The notes: a model not told the origin generated them from the sequence alone. Shown: positions 42,217 to 52,087, counted from the first letter of the stretch. The stretch: DNA of 64,000 bases from Maricaulis sp. (GCF_030149425.1 NZ_JASBRQ010000002.1:62001-126000); one strand, 5' to 3'. Translations and numbers: made by a program.

Positions 42217-43222
42217 GCCCGCCGCTTTCACTGATCGTTTCCGCGCCGGCCAGGGCGATGCGGCCGTCAAACCAGCTTTGCTCGAATAGCGCCCCGCCAT
42301 AGTGCGGATGCCCGCCGCGATAGCTGGCGTCCGCCTCATTGGCGGTAAAGCGCTCCTGCGACCAGTCGACGAAATGGGTTTCGATCGGCGAAAGCGCCTG
42401 TTCTCCGAAGAAGCGGCCGAACTGCTGCAGCACTTTACCGGTCAATGCCTCGCCTTCACGCAGGCGCTGCTGGGCTGGCCAGCCGATGAAAGCGAACAGT
42501 ACGCCAAGCGATCCGTCTTCCGGACTTTGATCGGCGACCTCCATGACCGGACCATTGCGGCTTGATCCGCTACCGGACAGCCCATGTTCACGCCAGAAGG
42601 GACGGTCATAGACCGCGATCAGCTTGGCATGCGCTCCCATCCAGGTGGGCAGAGCCTGCATGGCGCGGTCCAGCTCGGCCGGTAGGCCCGGCTGCCAGTT
42701 GAGCGCCTGCGCCAGGCGCGGCGGCAGGGCGATAACCGCCTGATCCGCGCGCACGACATCCCCGTCAGCACTTTCGATCTCAACGTCCTCAGCCACGCGC
42801 ACGTTTTGCGCCGCCCAACCGGTGCGGATCGAACCCTCCGGTAGTTTGCCGGCCAAGCCGTCGATCAGCCCGGCCGCCCCGCCGGGGAAACGGATCGCAT
42901 CGTGATACCGGCTCGGCGCGCTGAACCGCTGTACCTGCCCCATATCCTCAAAGCTGAACGCGCCGGTTTCATGCTGGCGGGCGGCAGCAACATCCAGCGC
43001 GCGCCGCAACGCATCAAGCTTGGGCTGAAAAGCCGGCCACATCCAGGCCGGTCCCAGGTCGGCATGGGCGCGGCCGCCCGCCAGGGGCTGGCTCAATATC
43101 CGCCCACCCAGCCGGTTCCGGGCCTCCAGAACGGTGACGGCATAGCCTGCTTCATGGGCCGCCACCGCAGCCGACAAGCCGCTCATGCCTGCGCCGACAA
43201 CAACAAGCCGCTTGGCCATCAT
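42140..43222 (-). CDS. Flavin-containing amine oxidase/FAD-dependent oxidoreductase
   Basis: A 360-aa flavoprotein. The dinucleotide fold VVVGAGMSGLSAA (about 7-19) is followed by VLEARNRLGGRI, and the C-terminal FAD-contact segment IALAGAETISESGGLIEGALLSG (in part) is typical of the monoamine oxidase family. It is somewhat shorter than classical amine oxidases (about 450 aa). It probably oxidises a primary or secondary amine or another CH-NH compound. Its ATG overlaps the stop of the cupin gene (ATGATG), so both form an operon, probably controlled by the operator at 43919-43938. Confidence 0.85.
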   Translation of the reverse strand: MMAKRLVVVGAGMSGLSAAVAAHEAGYAVTVLEARNRLGGRILSQPLAGGRAHADLGPAWMWPAFQPKLDALRRALDVAAARQHETGAFSFEDMGQVQRFSAPSRYHDAIRFPGGAAGLIDGLAGKLPEGSIRTGWAAQNVRVAEDVEIESADGDVVRADQAVIALPPRLAQALNWQPGLPAELDRAMQALPTWMGAHAKLIAVYDRPFWREHGLSGSGSSRNGPVMEVADQSPEDGSLGVLFAFIGWPAQQRLREGEALTGKVLQQFGRFFGEQALSPIETHFVDWSQERFTANEADASYRGGHPHYGGALFEQSWFDGRIALAGAETISESGGLIEGALLSGQRALAHLARPPAHASA

Positions 43223-43899
43223 CCTGCCTCCGGCAGGCGGATATGGCGCAGATGTCCGGTCTTGCGCCAGATTTTCACCGGTTGATCCAACGTCGTTATG
43301 CGTGCCTCATAGCCATCGGGCAGACGCAACCAGCTGCCGGCCGAAAAGCGCTCTCCCGCCTCCTCGAACTCGCCCTCAACAACATAAAGCTCAGCGCCAC
43401 CATCGGTGTCGATGCTGACCGCCGAGGCCGCCGCCCAGATCTCATGGGCGACATCTTCCCTGTCCGAGGCAAACAAGGGCTGGACCTGTACGCCCGGCCG
43501 CGCGGGATCGGCCGTGAAGTCCGGGAATTCGGTCTGGTAGCGCAGCTGGGTCAGATCCTGCGGATCGAACTGCCAGAGCTTGACGAGAATCGTACAGCCC
43601 GGTGCTGAGCCCGGCGTGTGTGACGTGCCCGGCGGATTGCGCACATAGCTACCGGCCGGATAGTCGCCATGCTCGTCCTGGAACACACCGTCAAGCACCA
43701 GAAACTCCTCACCGCCGCCATGGGTGTGCCGTGAGAAGGAGCTCCCCGGCGCATAGCGGACGATGGAGGTCGCGCGGGCGACTTCATCGCCGATGCGGTC
43801 CAGCATTTTGCGCTCGACGCCGGCCATGGGCGATGCACGCCAGGGATTATCACGATCATGCACGGCGGCCCGTGCGGCAAAGTCTGCATTGAGTTCCAT
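43219..43899 (-). CDS. ChrR-like double cupin protein
   Basis: A 226-aa protein with two cupin domains. The first shows the full metal-binding pattern SRHTHGGGEEFLVLDG (about 56-71) plus the partner motif NPPGTSHTPG. The second (about 150-215) keeps GAELYVVEGEFEE but lacks the His set. This is the layout of the cupin domain of ChrR-type anti-sigma factors, without the zinc-binding anti-sigma domain, so it is more likely an enzyme or sensor than a sigma regulator. It is the first gene of a two-gene operon with the amine oxidase. Confidence 0.8.
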   Translation of the reverse strand: MELNADFAARAAVHDRDNPWRASPMAGVERKMLDRIGDEVARATSIVRYAPGSSFSRHTHGGGEEFLVLDGVFQDEHGDYPAGSYVRNPPGTSHTPGSAPGCTILVKLWQFDPQDLTQLRYQTEFPDFTADPARPGVQVQPLFASDREDVAHEIWAAASAVSIDTDGGAELYVVEGEFEEAGERFSAGSWLRLPDGYEARITTLDQPVKIWRKTGHLRHIRLPEAG

Positions 43900-43918
43900 G
43901 ATCCGGCCTCCAGCTTGC

Positions 43919-43938
43919 TACCTACCAGTAGATAGGTA
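43919..43938. promoter_or_regulatory. Inverted-repeat operator upstream of cupin-amine oxidase operon
   Basis: TACCTA-N8-TAGGTA has perfect six-base arms and is centred 30 bp upstream of the cupin start. The arms resemble operators of TetR-family repressors. The regulator gene is not visible nearby. Confidence 0.5.
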
Positions 43939-43975
43939 AACTGTTTTGCAGTTCAAGACCTGATGGTGGAATGGC

Positions 43976-45649
43976 CTATTCGCGCTTCACCGCACCGGTC
44001 AGACCCGCGACCGCCAATGCCGTGAGAATGTAGCCGAACGCGATGTGTATCCACATATAAACGTGCCCGCCGACGAAAAACACGGGGCCATCAACGCGGG
44101 GAATCCAGTTGGGCTCCTGGTGCAGATTGACGACCGGGAAAAAGGTGTCGACGGCATAGGCTAGCGGAACAAAGTCGGGAAAATCCTCTCCCTGCGGTGT
44201 GCGCCGCCAGCACTCCGCCACATGCACCGGATCGATCCGGCTACACTCGGCCCACTCTTCGGAGCGCAGGATGAACGGGTTATTCGGTACAAACCCGCCC
44301 ACCTTGTAGGACTGATCAAAAAAGACAGCCCCAAACCCAATCAGGGCCACAGCGATCAGAACCGCGCGCGCGGGCCGATAACCATATCCGGCCACGAAGT
44401 CGAACAGGATGCGCAAACACCACATCGAGGCCGCCTGAATAAGCCCCAGGGCTTTGCGCATGAATGGACGATCGTCCGGAGCTGTTTCCGCAGCGCCCTC
44501 GCCCCTTGCTTCCGCACCGTTGCAATCGGCGCGACGGCTGAACAGAGCCGACCAATGCTCGCACCAGCTGGCTTTGCGGATCAGCCGGTTCTTCTCGATC
44601 TCGACCCGTTGGGCATCGACGCCATGCCCGGCTTTGCGCATAGCACTGACAAGTTGCTCAAAAGGCTGACGCTTTAGCGCTGCGTTCAAATGCGCCGTCG
44701 GTTGCAGTTCAAGCCAGGCCTTACGGCTCGCAAAGTCGACCGGGGCATGATTGTGAAATCCGCCATAATCGAACCCGTCGAGAATGAGCTCACCCCGGCC
44801 CGGCCAAGCCTCAGGGCTGTCCACGAGGCGGCGGCAGGAGGCACCGCGCAGGTCCAGCGTGCCGACAAAGCGCGCGTGTAGCATCTGATTGTCGAGCCGG
44901 ACGCCCGTGACGCTGCCGTGCCGTTTGGTGAGGATCAAATCGCCCTCTATGCGCGCATTGGTCATGAAGAGTGCGGTGTCGCCGGGATTGCAAAACTCCA
45001 CATCCAGCAGCTCGCAATCTCCCCCACAGCTCAAGCCCTTGAAGTTTGAAGACCCTCGAATTCGGACCGCCTTACGAATGAAAATCGAGCCGCCGACGGT
45101 GGCACCGCGCAGGGTCATGGCGTGACCAACCGGGAAATCATCCAAGGCGGAATTGCCCGCTATGTTGAGGAAGCTGACATGGTCCTCGATATAGAGCGAG
45201 CCGGTGATAACGGCGTCGGCGAAGCGGCACTCTCCATTACAAATCAGCCCCTTGCGCAAGGATACGCTACCGTCGAACTCGCATTGACCGGCAAACAAAT
45301 GCTGTTCCAGCAAACAATGGTCGAGGGCGAGCGATCGGAGCTTGGCATTATACAGGACAAGCTTGCCGTCGAACTTGCAGGACGAGAAGGTCAGGGCGAC
45401 GGGAATGGACAATCCGGTCAGATCGAGCAAACCGCATATGTGCAGACCCATGAAATGTATCCTGCCAACGGGCCTGGACGGTTTATGGGCGTAGCCGATG
45501 ATGATGGCGCGGAGGAACTCTGCCCGGACACGACCGGGATTATCATTCCACCCCCGCTCCGGGTCTCCGGCCGGGAGGCCCGCTTCAACCAGCTCAAGAA
45601 CGCGACGTTCAATATCATTTTCGGGCGCCAACTTGATCCCCGCCTGCAC
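43976..45649 (-). CDS. Pentapeptide/beta-helix-like protein with C-terminal membrane domain
   Basis: A 557-aa protein. Residues about 60-300 form an irregular solenoid of short beta strands (FMGLHICGLLDLTGLSIP, LVLYNAKLRSLALDHC, FVGTLDLRGASCRRL) suggestive of a right-handed beta-helix. A charged linker follows (about 330-405), then a membrane part: one helix near 430-447 (ARAVLIAVALIGFGAVFF) and another at the C-terminus (YMWIHIAFGYILTALAVAGL). A segment with Cys (SEEWAECSRIDPVHVAECW) probably faces the periplasm. The start is uncertain: GTG 45649 has no clear Shine-Dalgarno. Relatives are often annotated only as membrane-associated proteins. Confidence 0.6.
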   Translation of the reverse strand: MQAGIKLAPENDIERRVLELVEAGLPAGDPERGWNDNPGRVRAEFLRAIIIGYAHKPSRPVGRIHFMGLHICGLLDLTGLSIPVALTFSSCKFDGKLVLYNAKLRSLALDHCLLEQHLFAGQCEFDGSVSLRKGLICNGECRFADAVITGSLYIEDHVSFLNIAGNSALDDFPVGHAMTLRGATVGGSIFIRKAVRIRGSSNFKGLSCGGDCELLDVEFCNPGDTALFMTNARIEGDLILTKRHGSVTGVRLDNQMLHARFVGTLDLRGASCRRLVDSPEAWPGRGELILDGFDYGGFHNHAPVDFASRKAWLELQPTAHLNAALKRQPFEQLVSAMRKAGHGVDAQRVEIEKNRLIRKASWCEHWSALFSRRADCNGAEARGEGAAETAPDDRPFMRKALGLIQAASMWCLRILFDFVAGYGYRPARAVLIAVALIGFGAVFFDQSYKVGGFVPNNPFILRSEEWAECSRIDPVHVAECWRRTPQGEDFPDFVPLAYAVDTFFPVVNLHQEPNWIPRVDGPVFFVGGHVYMWIHIAFGYILTALAVAGLTGAVKRE

Positions 45650-45796
45650 CGTTGATGATGAAACCCCTCACGCGACACCATCACCCTGTTCGGGCATCAA
45701 AGGCAAGAACACCCTAAGGCAGAAACCCTGCTCCCGGCCTTTGGGCTCATCGCAGACCCTTGCTATACAGCCCGCAAAATAAACAAGGCCGTTGCC

Positions 45797-46750
45797 ATGC
45801 CCCGTTTTCTTGTCGCTGCGCTGTACAAATTTGCCCCGCTTCAGGCCGATGCCGCCGCACAGGCGCAGATCAAGTCGGTGTGCGAGGGCCATGATGTGTT
45901 CGGCACTTTGCTGCTGGCCGATGAGGGCCTGAACGGCACGATTGCCGGACCGGCTGACGGCGTCGCTGCGGTGCTGGCACATTTGCGCGCCCTGCCCGGG
46001 TTTGCCGATCTGGAGCACAAGGAAAGCTGGGCCGAGGAACAGCCCTTCCTGCGTATGAAAGTGCGGTTGAAGAAAGAGATCGTCACCATGGGCGTGCCCG
46101 GCACCGACCCGACCCGGATCGTGGGCACCTATGTCGAGCCGGAAGACTGGAATGATCTGATCACGGCGGAGGATGTCGTCACCATCGACACGCGCAATGA
46201 TTATGAGGTCCGCATCGGCCAGTTCGAGGGGGCGGTCGATCCCGAGACCGTCAATTTCCGCGAGTTTCCCGACTGGTTCCGCAAATTCCGTCAAGGCCGC
46301 CCCAATGCCCGCATCGCTATGTATTGCACTGGTGGGATCCGCTGCGAAAAGGCGACGGCTTTCGTCAAATCGGAAGGCATTGAGGACGTCTATCACCTCA
46401 AGGGCGGGATTTTGAAATATCTCGAGACGGTGCCGGAGGCCGACAGTCTGTGGCGCGGGGAATGCTTCGTCTTTGACCGTCGCGTGGCGGTCAAGCACGG
46501 CCTGGAACTGGGCAGTTACACCCTGTGCCATGCCTGCCGCGAGCCGCTGGGCCCGGAAGATCTCAAATCCGACCTCTTCATAGCCGGCGAGCAATGCCCG
46601 CATTGCGCCGGACGCTATAGCGCGGCCGACCGGTCCCGCTTTGCCGAGCGTGAACGCCAGGAACAACTCGCCATGGCCCGCGGCGAGCGCCATATCGGCG
46701 CGCGGCCGCAGGATGCCTCAGAGCCACAGGTCGAAGGTGATGACGGCTAG
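45797..46750 (+). CDS. trhO: tRNA uridine hydroxylase TrhO (rhodanese-like, YceA family)
   Basis: A 317-aa protein. The N-terminal ferredoxin-like domain ([13 protein letters not shown] near 38-50) is followed by a rhodanese domain ([15 protein letters not shown] near 130) with the active-site loop [12 protein letters not shown] near 175. The C-terminal Cys-rich region ([18 protein letters not shown]) probably binds zinc. TrhO hydroxylates uridine 34 of tRNA using O2 to form 5-hydroxyuridine. The stop overlaps the start of the GST gene by several bases, so they are co-transcribed. Confidence 0.92.
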   Translation: MPRFLVAALYKFAPLQADAAAQAQIKSVCEGHDVFGTLLLADEGLNGTIAGPADGVAAVLAHLRALPGFADLEHKESWAEEQPFLRMKVRLKKEIVTMGVPGTDPTRIVGTYVEPEDWNDLITAEDVVTIDTRNDYEVRIGQFEGAVDPETVNFREFPDWFRKFRQGRPNARIAMYCTGGIRCEKATAFVKSEGIEDVYHLKGGILKYLETVPEADSLWRGECFVFDRRVAVKHGLELGSYTLCHACREPLGPEDLKSDLFIAGEQCPHCAGRYSAADRSRFAERERQEQLAMARGERHIGARPQDASEPQVEGDDG

Positions 46751-47363
46751 TCGGCCCATCCTCTACTCCTTCCGGCGCTGCCCCTATGCCATGCGCGCCC
46801 GCCTCGCCCTGCATGTCAGCGGCATTGAGGTCGAGCACCGCGAGATATTGCTCAAGGACAAGCCCCAAGCGATGCTCGACGTCTCGCCGAAAGGCACGGT
46901 TCCGGTGCTGGTCTTGCCGGACGGGCAGGTCCTGGAAGAAAGCCTCGATGTAATGCGGTGGGCACTGAGCCAGAATGATCCGGAGGCCTGGCTACCGCTG
47001 GACAATCAGATGCGGGATTGGGTTGCCAGCAATGACGGGCCCTTCAAGCAGGCGCTGGATCGTTACAAATATGCCTCCCGTTTCGACGATGCCGATGCGG
47101 AGACAGAACGCGAGATCGCGGCGACCTTCCTGCGCCAGCTGGATGCGGCCCTGCGCCAGCAGCCCTGGCTGTCCGGTCAGGCGCCCGGTTTCGCTGACCA
47201 TGCCATTTTCCCCTTCACGCGCCAGTATGCGATGACCGACAGGGATTGGTTCAATGCCCAGGACTGGCCAGCTCTGATCAGCTGGCTGGATACACTCCTG
47301 GCCAGCGATCGCTTTGCCGACATTATGCAAAAACACGAAATATGGTCACCGCAGGCGAAGTGA
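46740..47363 (+). CDS. Glutathione S-transferase-like protein
   Basis: A 207-aa protein from ATG 46740, overlapping the end of trhO by 11 bp. The thioredoxin-like N-terminal domain starts [18 protein letters not shown], with a CPYA redox/glutathione motif, followed by [12 protein letters not shown] (cis-Pro) and [10 protein letters not shown]. The all-helical C-terminal domain follows. The Cys at the active position suggests glutaredoxin-like or glutathione-lyase chemistry, not classical Ser/Tyr conjugation. The link to tRNA modification is only by operon position. Confidence 0.85.
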   Translation: MTASRPILYSFRRCPYAMRARLALHVSGIEVEHREILLKDKPQAMLDVSPKGTVPVLVLPDGQVLEESLDVMRWALSQNDPEAWLPLDNQMRDWVASNDGPFKQALDRYKYASRFDDADAETEREIAATFLRQLDAALRQQPWLSGQAPGFADHAIFPFTRQYAMTDRDWFNAQDWPALISWLDTLLASDRFADIMQKHEIWSPQAK

Positions 47364-47385
47364 ATCGGCTAACCCCCTGAGTTAA

Positions 47386-47400
47386 TTGTGCATCGCACAA
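47386..47400. promoter_or_regulatory. Palindrome upstream of TonB-dependent receptor
   Basis: TTGTGC-ATC-GCACAA is a perfect inverted repeat with a three-base centre, about 190 bp upstream of the receptor start and 23 bp after the end of the GST gene. It lacks a T-run, so it is either a weak terminator or a regulator site. Confidence 0.4.
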
Positions 47401-47590
47401 CTCCGCCGATTTTCCTTATTTCATATAACTGATGCAATAAAATCGCACCCGATTGCGAAGTGCTCACTTGCATAAATCCGGACCTGTCACTGATCTGCAA
47501 TATCCGCTAACGGATCGCTCGTCGCTCACCAGCTCCGGAGAGAAAACCATCCGGGGCGTGTATCAAACGGTTGATCAGGATCCACTACAC

Positions 47591-49801
47591 ATGACGACTA
47601 CCACTGCCCGCGCCGCGCTTCTCGCCGGCACCGCTCTCGCCGCCGTTGTCAGCACCGGCTTTTCCGCTCCGGCCATCGCCCAGGACGCACAACTGGAAAC
47701 CATCACCGTGACGACCAATCGTCGCGAAGAAAGCATCCAGGACGTTGCCGCATCGGTGACCGCAGCATCTGGCGAGGAACTCGCGCCCTTCACCGAAGGC
47801 GGCGCCGACATTCTCTCCCTCGCGGCCCGCGTCCCGAGCCTCTATGCCGAGAGCTCCAATGGCCGTGTCGCTCCGCGTTTCTACATCCGCGGCCTCGGCA
47901 ATACCGATTTCGACCTTGCGGCCTCGCAGCCGGTTTCGGTCATCATGGACGATATCGTCCAGGAAAACGTGATCCTGAAGAGCTTCCCGCTGTTCGACGT
48001 CGCCCAGGTTGAGATCGCTCGCGGTCCGCAGGGCACGCTGTTCGGCCGCAACACCACCGCCGGCACGATCAAGTTCGACAGCGTTCGCCCGAGCGAAGAA
48101 ACCGACGGTTACTTCTCCGGCACGATCGGCACGCTTGGCACCGTCAATGTTGAAGCAGCCCTTGGCGGCACCATCATCGAAGACACGCTGACCGGCCGTA
48201 TGTCGGTGATGACGCAGAACCGCGAAGACTGGATCGACAATGCCTTCACCGGCGAAGACGATGCTCTGGGCGGTCACCGCGAGTGGGCCGGCCGTGCGCA
48301 GCTGATGTACACGCCGAACGAAAGCTTCGACGCGCTGTTCAACGTCCACGCCCGTTCGCTGGCCGGTACGTCCGCCGTCTTCCGCGCCAATATCCTGTCG
48401 CCGGGTTCGAACGATCTGAACGAGAATTTCGATCGCGACGAAGTCTATTTCGACAGCACGTTCAACAACCCGCAGAATTATGACAGCTGGGGCACGAGCG
48501 CGACGTTGAACTGGCACCTCGATGGCGCAACCTTCACCTCCATCACCGGCTATGAGACGGCTGAAGGCCGCTCTCTCGGCGATATCGATGGCGGCAACAT
48601 GGTCAGCGGCCCGGGCTTCATCCCCTTCCCGTCGGAAACCCAGGACGGCCTGGATGATCTCGACCAGTTCACCCAGGAATTCCGTCTCGCCTCTGCCGAC
48701 GATCTGGTGACGACCTGGCAGGTCGGTGCCTACTTCTTCGACAGTGAGTTCGACATCACCACGTTCGGCCCGAATGGTGGTTTCCCGCCGCCGACGACCG
48801 TGCGTCACAGCAATGAGCTGTGGGCGGTCTTCGGTCAGGTCAGCCACCAAGCAACCGAGCGCCTCGAACTGTCCGGTGGCGTGCGCTACACCAGCGATGA
48901 GAAATCCCTGGAAGTGATCCAGGCGGTCTGGCCTGCCGGTGGTCCGGTTGAAGTCTCCGACGAGGAGTTCAGCTGGGACCTGTCGGCCTACTACACGCTC
49001 GACGACACCACCGCCGTGTTCGGCCGTGTTGCCCGCGGCTTCCGTGGCCCGTCGATCCAGGCCCGTGACGTCGCCTTCTTCAGCCCGGCATCCGTGGCCG
49101 ACAGCGAAACCTCGATCTCCTATGAGGCCGGCATCAAGTCCGAGCCGATGGGCGGCCGCGCACGCATCAATGCCACGGCCTTCTACTACACCGTTTCCGA
49201 CCTGCAGCTGTCCGCTGTCGGCGGCGGCGCCAATCTGGTCCAGCTGGTCAATGCCGATGAAGGCATCGGCTATGGTTTCGAGATCGACAGTGAGTTCCTG
49301 GTCTCCGACAACCTGCTGATCACCGCCGGTGCAAGCTGGAACAAGACCGAGCTGAATGATGACGATCTGCTGGTCGGCATCTGCGCCCAGTGCACCGTCA
49401 CCGACCCGCTGGTCGATGTCGGCGGCACCGATCGCGCTGCTGTGGACGGTAACCCCTTCCCGCAGGCTCCGGAATGGATCTTCTCCTTCACGGCTCGCTA
49501 TTCCATCCCGGCCGCCAATGGCGGCGAGTGGTTCGCTTACACCGACTGGTTCTACCAGGGCGAAACCAACCTCTTCCTGTATGAGTCGGAAGAGTTCAAC
49601 TCGGATGGCAATTTCGAAGGCGGTCTGCGCGTCGGCTATGCCGGTCAGACCTCCAATGGCCGCACCTATGAAGCCGCTGCCTTCGTGCGCAATATCACGG
49701 ACGAGGAAAACCTCGTGGGTGGTATCGACTTCAACAACAATACCGGCTTCGTCAACGAGCCGCGCATCTGGGGCCTGTCCTATCGCCTCAGCCTGAACTA
49801 A
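47591..49801 (+). CDS. TonB-dependent outer-membrane receptor
   Basis: A 736-aa protein from ATG 47591, with a signal peptide ending near APAIAQ; the frame upstream of that ATG is non-homologous. The TonB box region is ETITVTTNRREES. The plug includes FYIRGLGNTDFD and the conserved VEIARGPQGTLFGRNTTAGTI. The remainder is a 22-strand barrel ending in a terminal aromatic/Leu residue pattern (GLSYRLSLN). Two Cys in a loop (GICAQCTV) are present. The substrate is unknown, and no Zur-like or Fur-like box is evident in the upstream region. It is the class of receptor abundant in Caulobacterales/Maricaulales for uptake of large substrates. Confidence 0.9.
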   Translation: MTTTTARAALLAGTALAAVVSTGFSAPAIAQDAQLETITVTTNRREESIQDVAASVTAASGEELAPFTEGGADILSLAARVPSLYAESSNGRVAPRFYIRGLGNTDFDLAASQPVSVIMDDIVQENVILKSFPLFDVAQVEIARGPQGTLFGRNTTAGTIKFDSVRPSEETDGYFSGTIGTLGTVNVEAALGGTIIEDTLTGRMSVMTQNREDWIDNAFTGEDDALGGHREWAGRAQLMYTPNESFDALFNVHARSLAGTSAVFRANILSPGSNDLNENFDRDEVYFDSTFNNPQNYDSWGTSATLNWHLDGATFTSITGYETAEGRSLGDIDGGNMVSGPGFIPFPSETQDGLDDLDQFTQEFRLASADDLVTTWQVGAYFFDSEFDITTFGPNGGFPPPTTVRHSNELWAVFGQVSHQATERLELSGGVRYTSDEKSLEVIQAVWPAGGPVEVSDEEFSWDLSAYYTLDDTTAVFGRVARGFRGPSIQARDVAFFSPASVADSETSISYEAGIKSEPMGGRARINATAFYYTVSDLQLSAVGGGANLVQLVNADEGIGYGFEIDSEFLVSDNLLITAGASWNKTELNDDDLLVGICAQCTVTDPLVDVGGTDRAAVDGNPFPQAPEWIFSFTARYSIPAANGGEWFAYTDWFYQGETNLFLYESEEFNSDGNFEGGLRVGYAGQTSNGRTYEAAAFVRNITDEENLVGGIDFNNNTGFVNEPRIWGLSYRLSLN

Positions 49802-49823
49802 GCCGGGCCAGACGCTCGAACGG

Positions 49824-49858
49824 AAAGCCCCGGACCTCCAGGTCCGGGGCTTTTCTTT
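49824..49858. terminator. Strong terminator after TonB-dependent receptor
   Basis: The 14-bp stem AAAGCCCCGGACCT (49824-49837)/AGGTCCGGGGCTTT (49840-49853) has a two-base gap and is followed by TTCTTTTT. It separates the receptor from the convergent acylase gene, and its A-run could serve both directions. Confidence 0.93.
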
Positions 49859-49869
49859 TTCCAGCTTGG

Positions 49870-51996
49870 CTATTGCGCCGGCTGTGCCAGACCCCAGTCG
49901 ATCTCGCGCCATTCTTCGCGCGCGAACAATACCGCCTGGTCGTCGAAATGTTCAGACGTCTCATCGATTGTGGCGGAGCCATATTGATGGATCGCCTCGG
50001 AGCGCATCTCACCGTCGGCACTCCACTCTACCGCCATGATGTAAGTGTCACCCGCTACGCCGCGCACCCGCCCGTCCGGATCGAGACCGTCATTACCGCC
50101 ATAGACCGCGCGCAAGACATCCGGCCCGCCGCCGAGCGGCATGTCGACATCGCCGCGGACCATGCGATTGATCTCGCCCCAGGCCGGGTCGAGGCGGCCA
50201 TGATGGGTCATCAGTTCTGCAGCGGCGGCTGCCAGCGCCTCGCGCGGATCCATCAGCCAGGGGTCATCATGATGACGGTTACCGATACAGCGCACTGCCG
50301 TGAGCACGCCGATAGCAGCATTGCGATTGTCGATATCGGTCGACAAGTCCCAGTCACGGATCAGCGCCTGGGCTTCACTCAACAGCGCATCACCGGACAC
50401 ATCCAGGGCCAGAACCTCCCGCATCAGCCGCGCCACGGCCGAGTTCTCCGAATAGGTCTTGTCGAACTTGATCTGCATCAGCCGCTCACGTGACATCGAG
50501 GTCTCGGCGCGCAGCAATTCCAGCCCGCGATGACCGCGATTGGTCATGCGCGGCTCGATGCCAAAAGTCGGCGAGAAATCGCCGGGGTCGAGATTTTCCT
50601 CCACCACGGTGGCGTCAAATACGGTCTGATTGGCTGATAGCAGCCAGCCCGCCCGCGGATTGAGATAGGCGGGCATGGTTCCATAGGGGTGGTAGCCCTG
50701 CCAGATCAGTTCGGAGCGGTCACCGGGCAGGTATTGACGCCAGTCATAGCCCTCAACACGATCCGGCATCACGGCGTTGTAGAGATAGGCGATATTGCCC
50801 TCGCGGTCGGCATAGATGGTGTTGAGCGAGGAGATCGCATTCAGCTCCATCGCACCGAGCCAGTCGCTCAGACTGCGCGCCCGGTTCATCCGGTACCATT
50901 GCTCGACCTGGCGCACCTCATCCATGCCGGAATAGCGAATGGCATAATCGCCGTGTCCGGTGCGCACGACCGGGCCGTGCTCGGACCACCACAGATCGCG
51001 TTCCACGGTCCAGCGGATGGAGCCAAAGAGGCGCACATTGAGCCGTGCCGTGCCCTGCTCGAGGTCACGCCACTCACCATCCAGCAAATAGCGGTCTCCC
51101 TCGGTCTCCAGCACGTAAATATCAGCGAGATCGGGCAGGTTGACCGTATGCGCCCAGCCCAGATCGGCATTGTGACCGTGCAGGATCAGGGGCGCGCCGG
51201 GGAAGGTTCCACCGGCCATGTCCCAGCCTTCGTCCGAGCGCAGCCGCGCCTCATACCAGGCCACCGGCCCCTCATAGGGCTGGTGCGAGTTGATAATCAG
51301 CCGGGTCGCACCGTCATTGGAGAAGCTTGGCGCAATAGCGAAGGCGTTGGAGCCGAAGGGCAAGCGCTGCCCCTCAAGCCATTGAAACGCCGTATCGGTA
51401 TCGGCCATGGAGATATTGCGCTGGCGCTCATCCTCGAAAAGTTCCGCCAGATCGCCATCGAGCCCGTACATGAAAGGCGTGCGCAGGACGAAACCGGCGA
51501 CGATATCCTCGCCTGTCACCGGCAGGGCCCCGCCCCAGACGCGCAACGGGTTTTCTGCCGCGTAAAGCGTGATACCGGCCGCATAGGCTTCGAGAATGGC
51601 TCGAGTTTCCGCGGTCAGATCGGCAGCGTAACGATCGGCCACCAGCTCGCGGATGCGCAATAGTCGGACGATGTAATCGGTCGGCGCCGCATCGGGGCCC
51701 TGAAAGCGCGCCAGTTGACCGCGCGCAGCGACAAGCGTGGTCTGGATCGTCTCCCAGTCATCGCTGGCATGGGCATATCCGAGCCCGAAAGCGGTATCGG
51801 CATCGCGCTCACCCCAGATATGCGGCACGCCGTACTCATCGCGGGTAATCGTGTGATTGGCGTAAGGCGCAGCCGCCGCCTGGGCCGCCTCCAGACTGAT
51901 GCCCGGTCCGGGGCCAAGCGTGAATTTTGCCAGCCCAGCCAACACCAGCGCCAGCACCAAAGCCCCGGCAAATACCCAACGGTTCAATCCAATCAC
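49870..51996 (-). CDS. Penicillin acylase-family protein (acyl-homoserine-lactone acylase-like)
   Basis: A 708-aa Ntn-hydrolase precursor starting at GTG 51996, six bases after GGGGAGGG. An N-terminal helix (VFAGALVLALVLAGLAKFTL) exports or anchors it. The alpha chain includes DEYGVPHIWGE and GLGYAHASDDW. The processing site and nucleophile Ser are in LPFGSNAFAIAP (about residue 216). Beta-chain motifs include INSHQPYEGPVAW and LGWAHTVNLPDLADIY. It belongs with PvdQ/AHL-acylase-like enzymes. It is about 70 residues shorter than the lipoprotein at 18453-20780 and diverged from it, so they are separate paralogues, not a recent duplication. Confidence 0.88.
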   Translation of the reverse strand: MIGLNRWVFAGALVLALVLAGLAKFTLGPGPGISLEAAQAAAAPYANHTITRDEYGVPHIWGERDADTAFGLGYAHASDDWETIQTTLVAARGQLARFQGPDAAPTDYIVRLLRIRELVADRYAADLTAETRAILEAYAAGITLYAAENPLRVWGGALPVTGEDIVAGFVLRTPFMYGLDGDLAELFEDERQRNISMADTDTAFQWLEGQRLPFGSNAFAIAPSFSNDGATRLIINSHQPYEGPVAWYEARLRSDEGWDMAGGTFPGAPLILHGHNADLGWAHTVNLPDLADIYVLETEGDRYLLDGEWRDLEQGTARLNVRLFGSIRWTVERDLWWSEHGPVVRTGHGDYAIRYSGMDEVRQVEQWYRMNRARSLSDWLGAMELNAISSLNTIYADREGNIAYLYNAVMPDRVEGYDWRQYLPGDRSELIWQGYHPYGTMPAYLNPRAGWLLSANQTVFDATVVEENLDPGDFSPTFGIEPRMTNRGHRGLELLRAETSMSRERLMQIKFDKTYSENSAVARLMREVLALDVSGDALLSEAQALIRDWDLSTDIDNRNAAIGVLTAVRCIGNRHHDDPWLMDPREALAAAAAELMTHHGRLDPAWGEINRMVRGDVDMPLGGGPDVLRAVYGGNDGLDPDGRVRGVAGDTYIMAVEWSADGEMRSEAIHQYGSATIDETSEHFDDQAVLFAREEWREIDWGLAQPAQ

Positions 51997-52087
51997 GAAA
52001 AGCCCTCCCCGGCCTGTTGGAAGGGAGAGTTGCGGTGTTTTGGGCTGGAGGCAAGGCTTGCGGGCGGAAACCCTCAGGCGTCGCCAT

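Noticed and set aside
47585-49912. 775-codon minus-strand frame opposite the TonB-dependent receptor
   Set aside because: The sense frame has a signal peptide, plug and barrel; the antisense frame is low-complexity and carries no motif.
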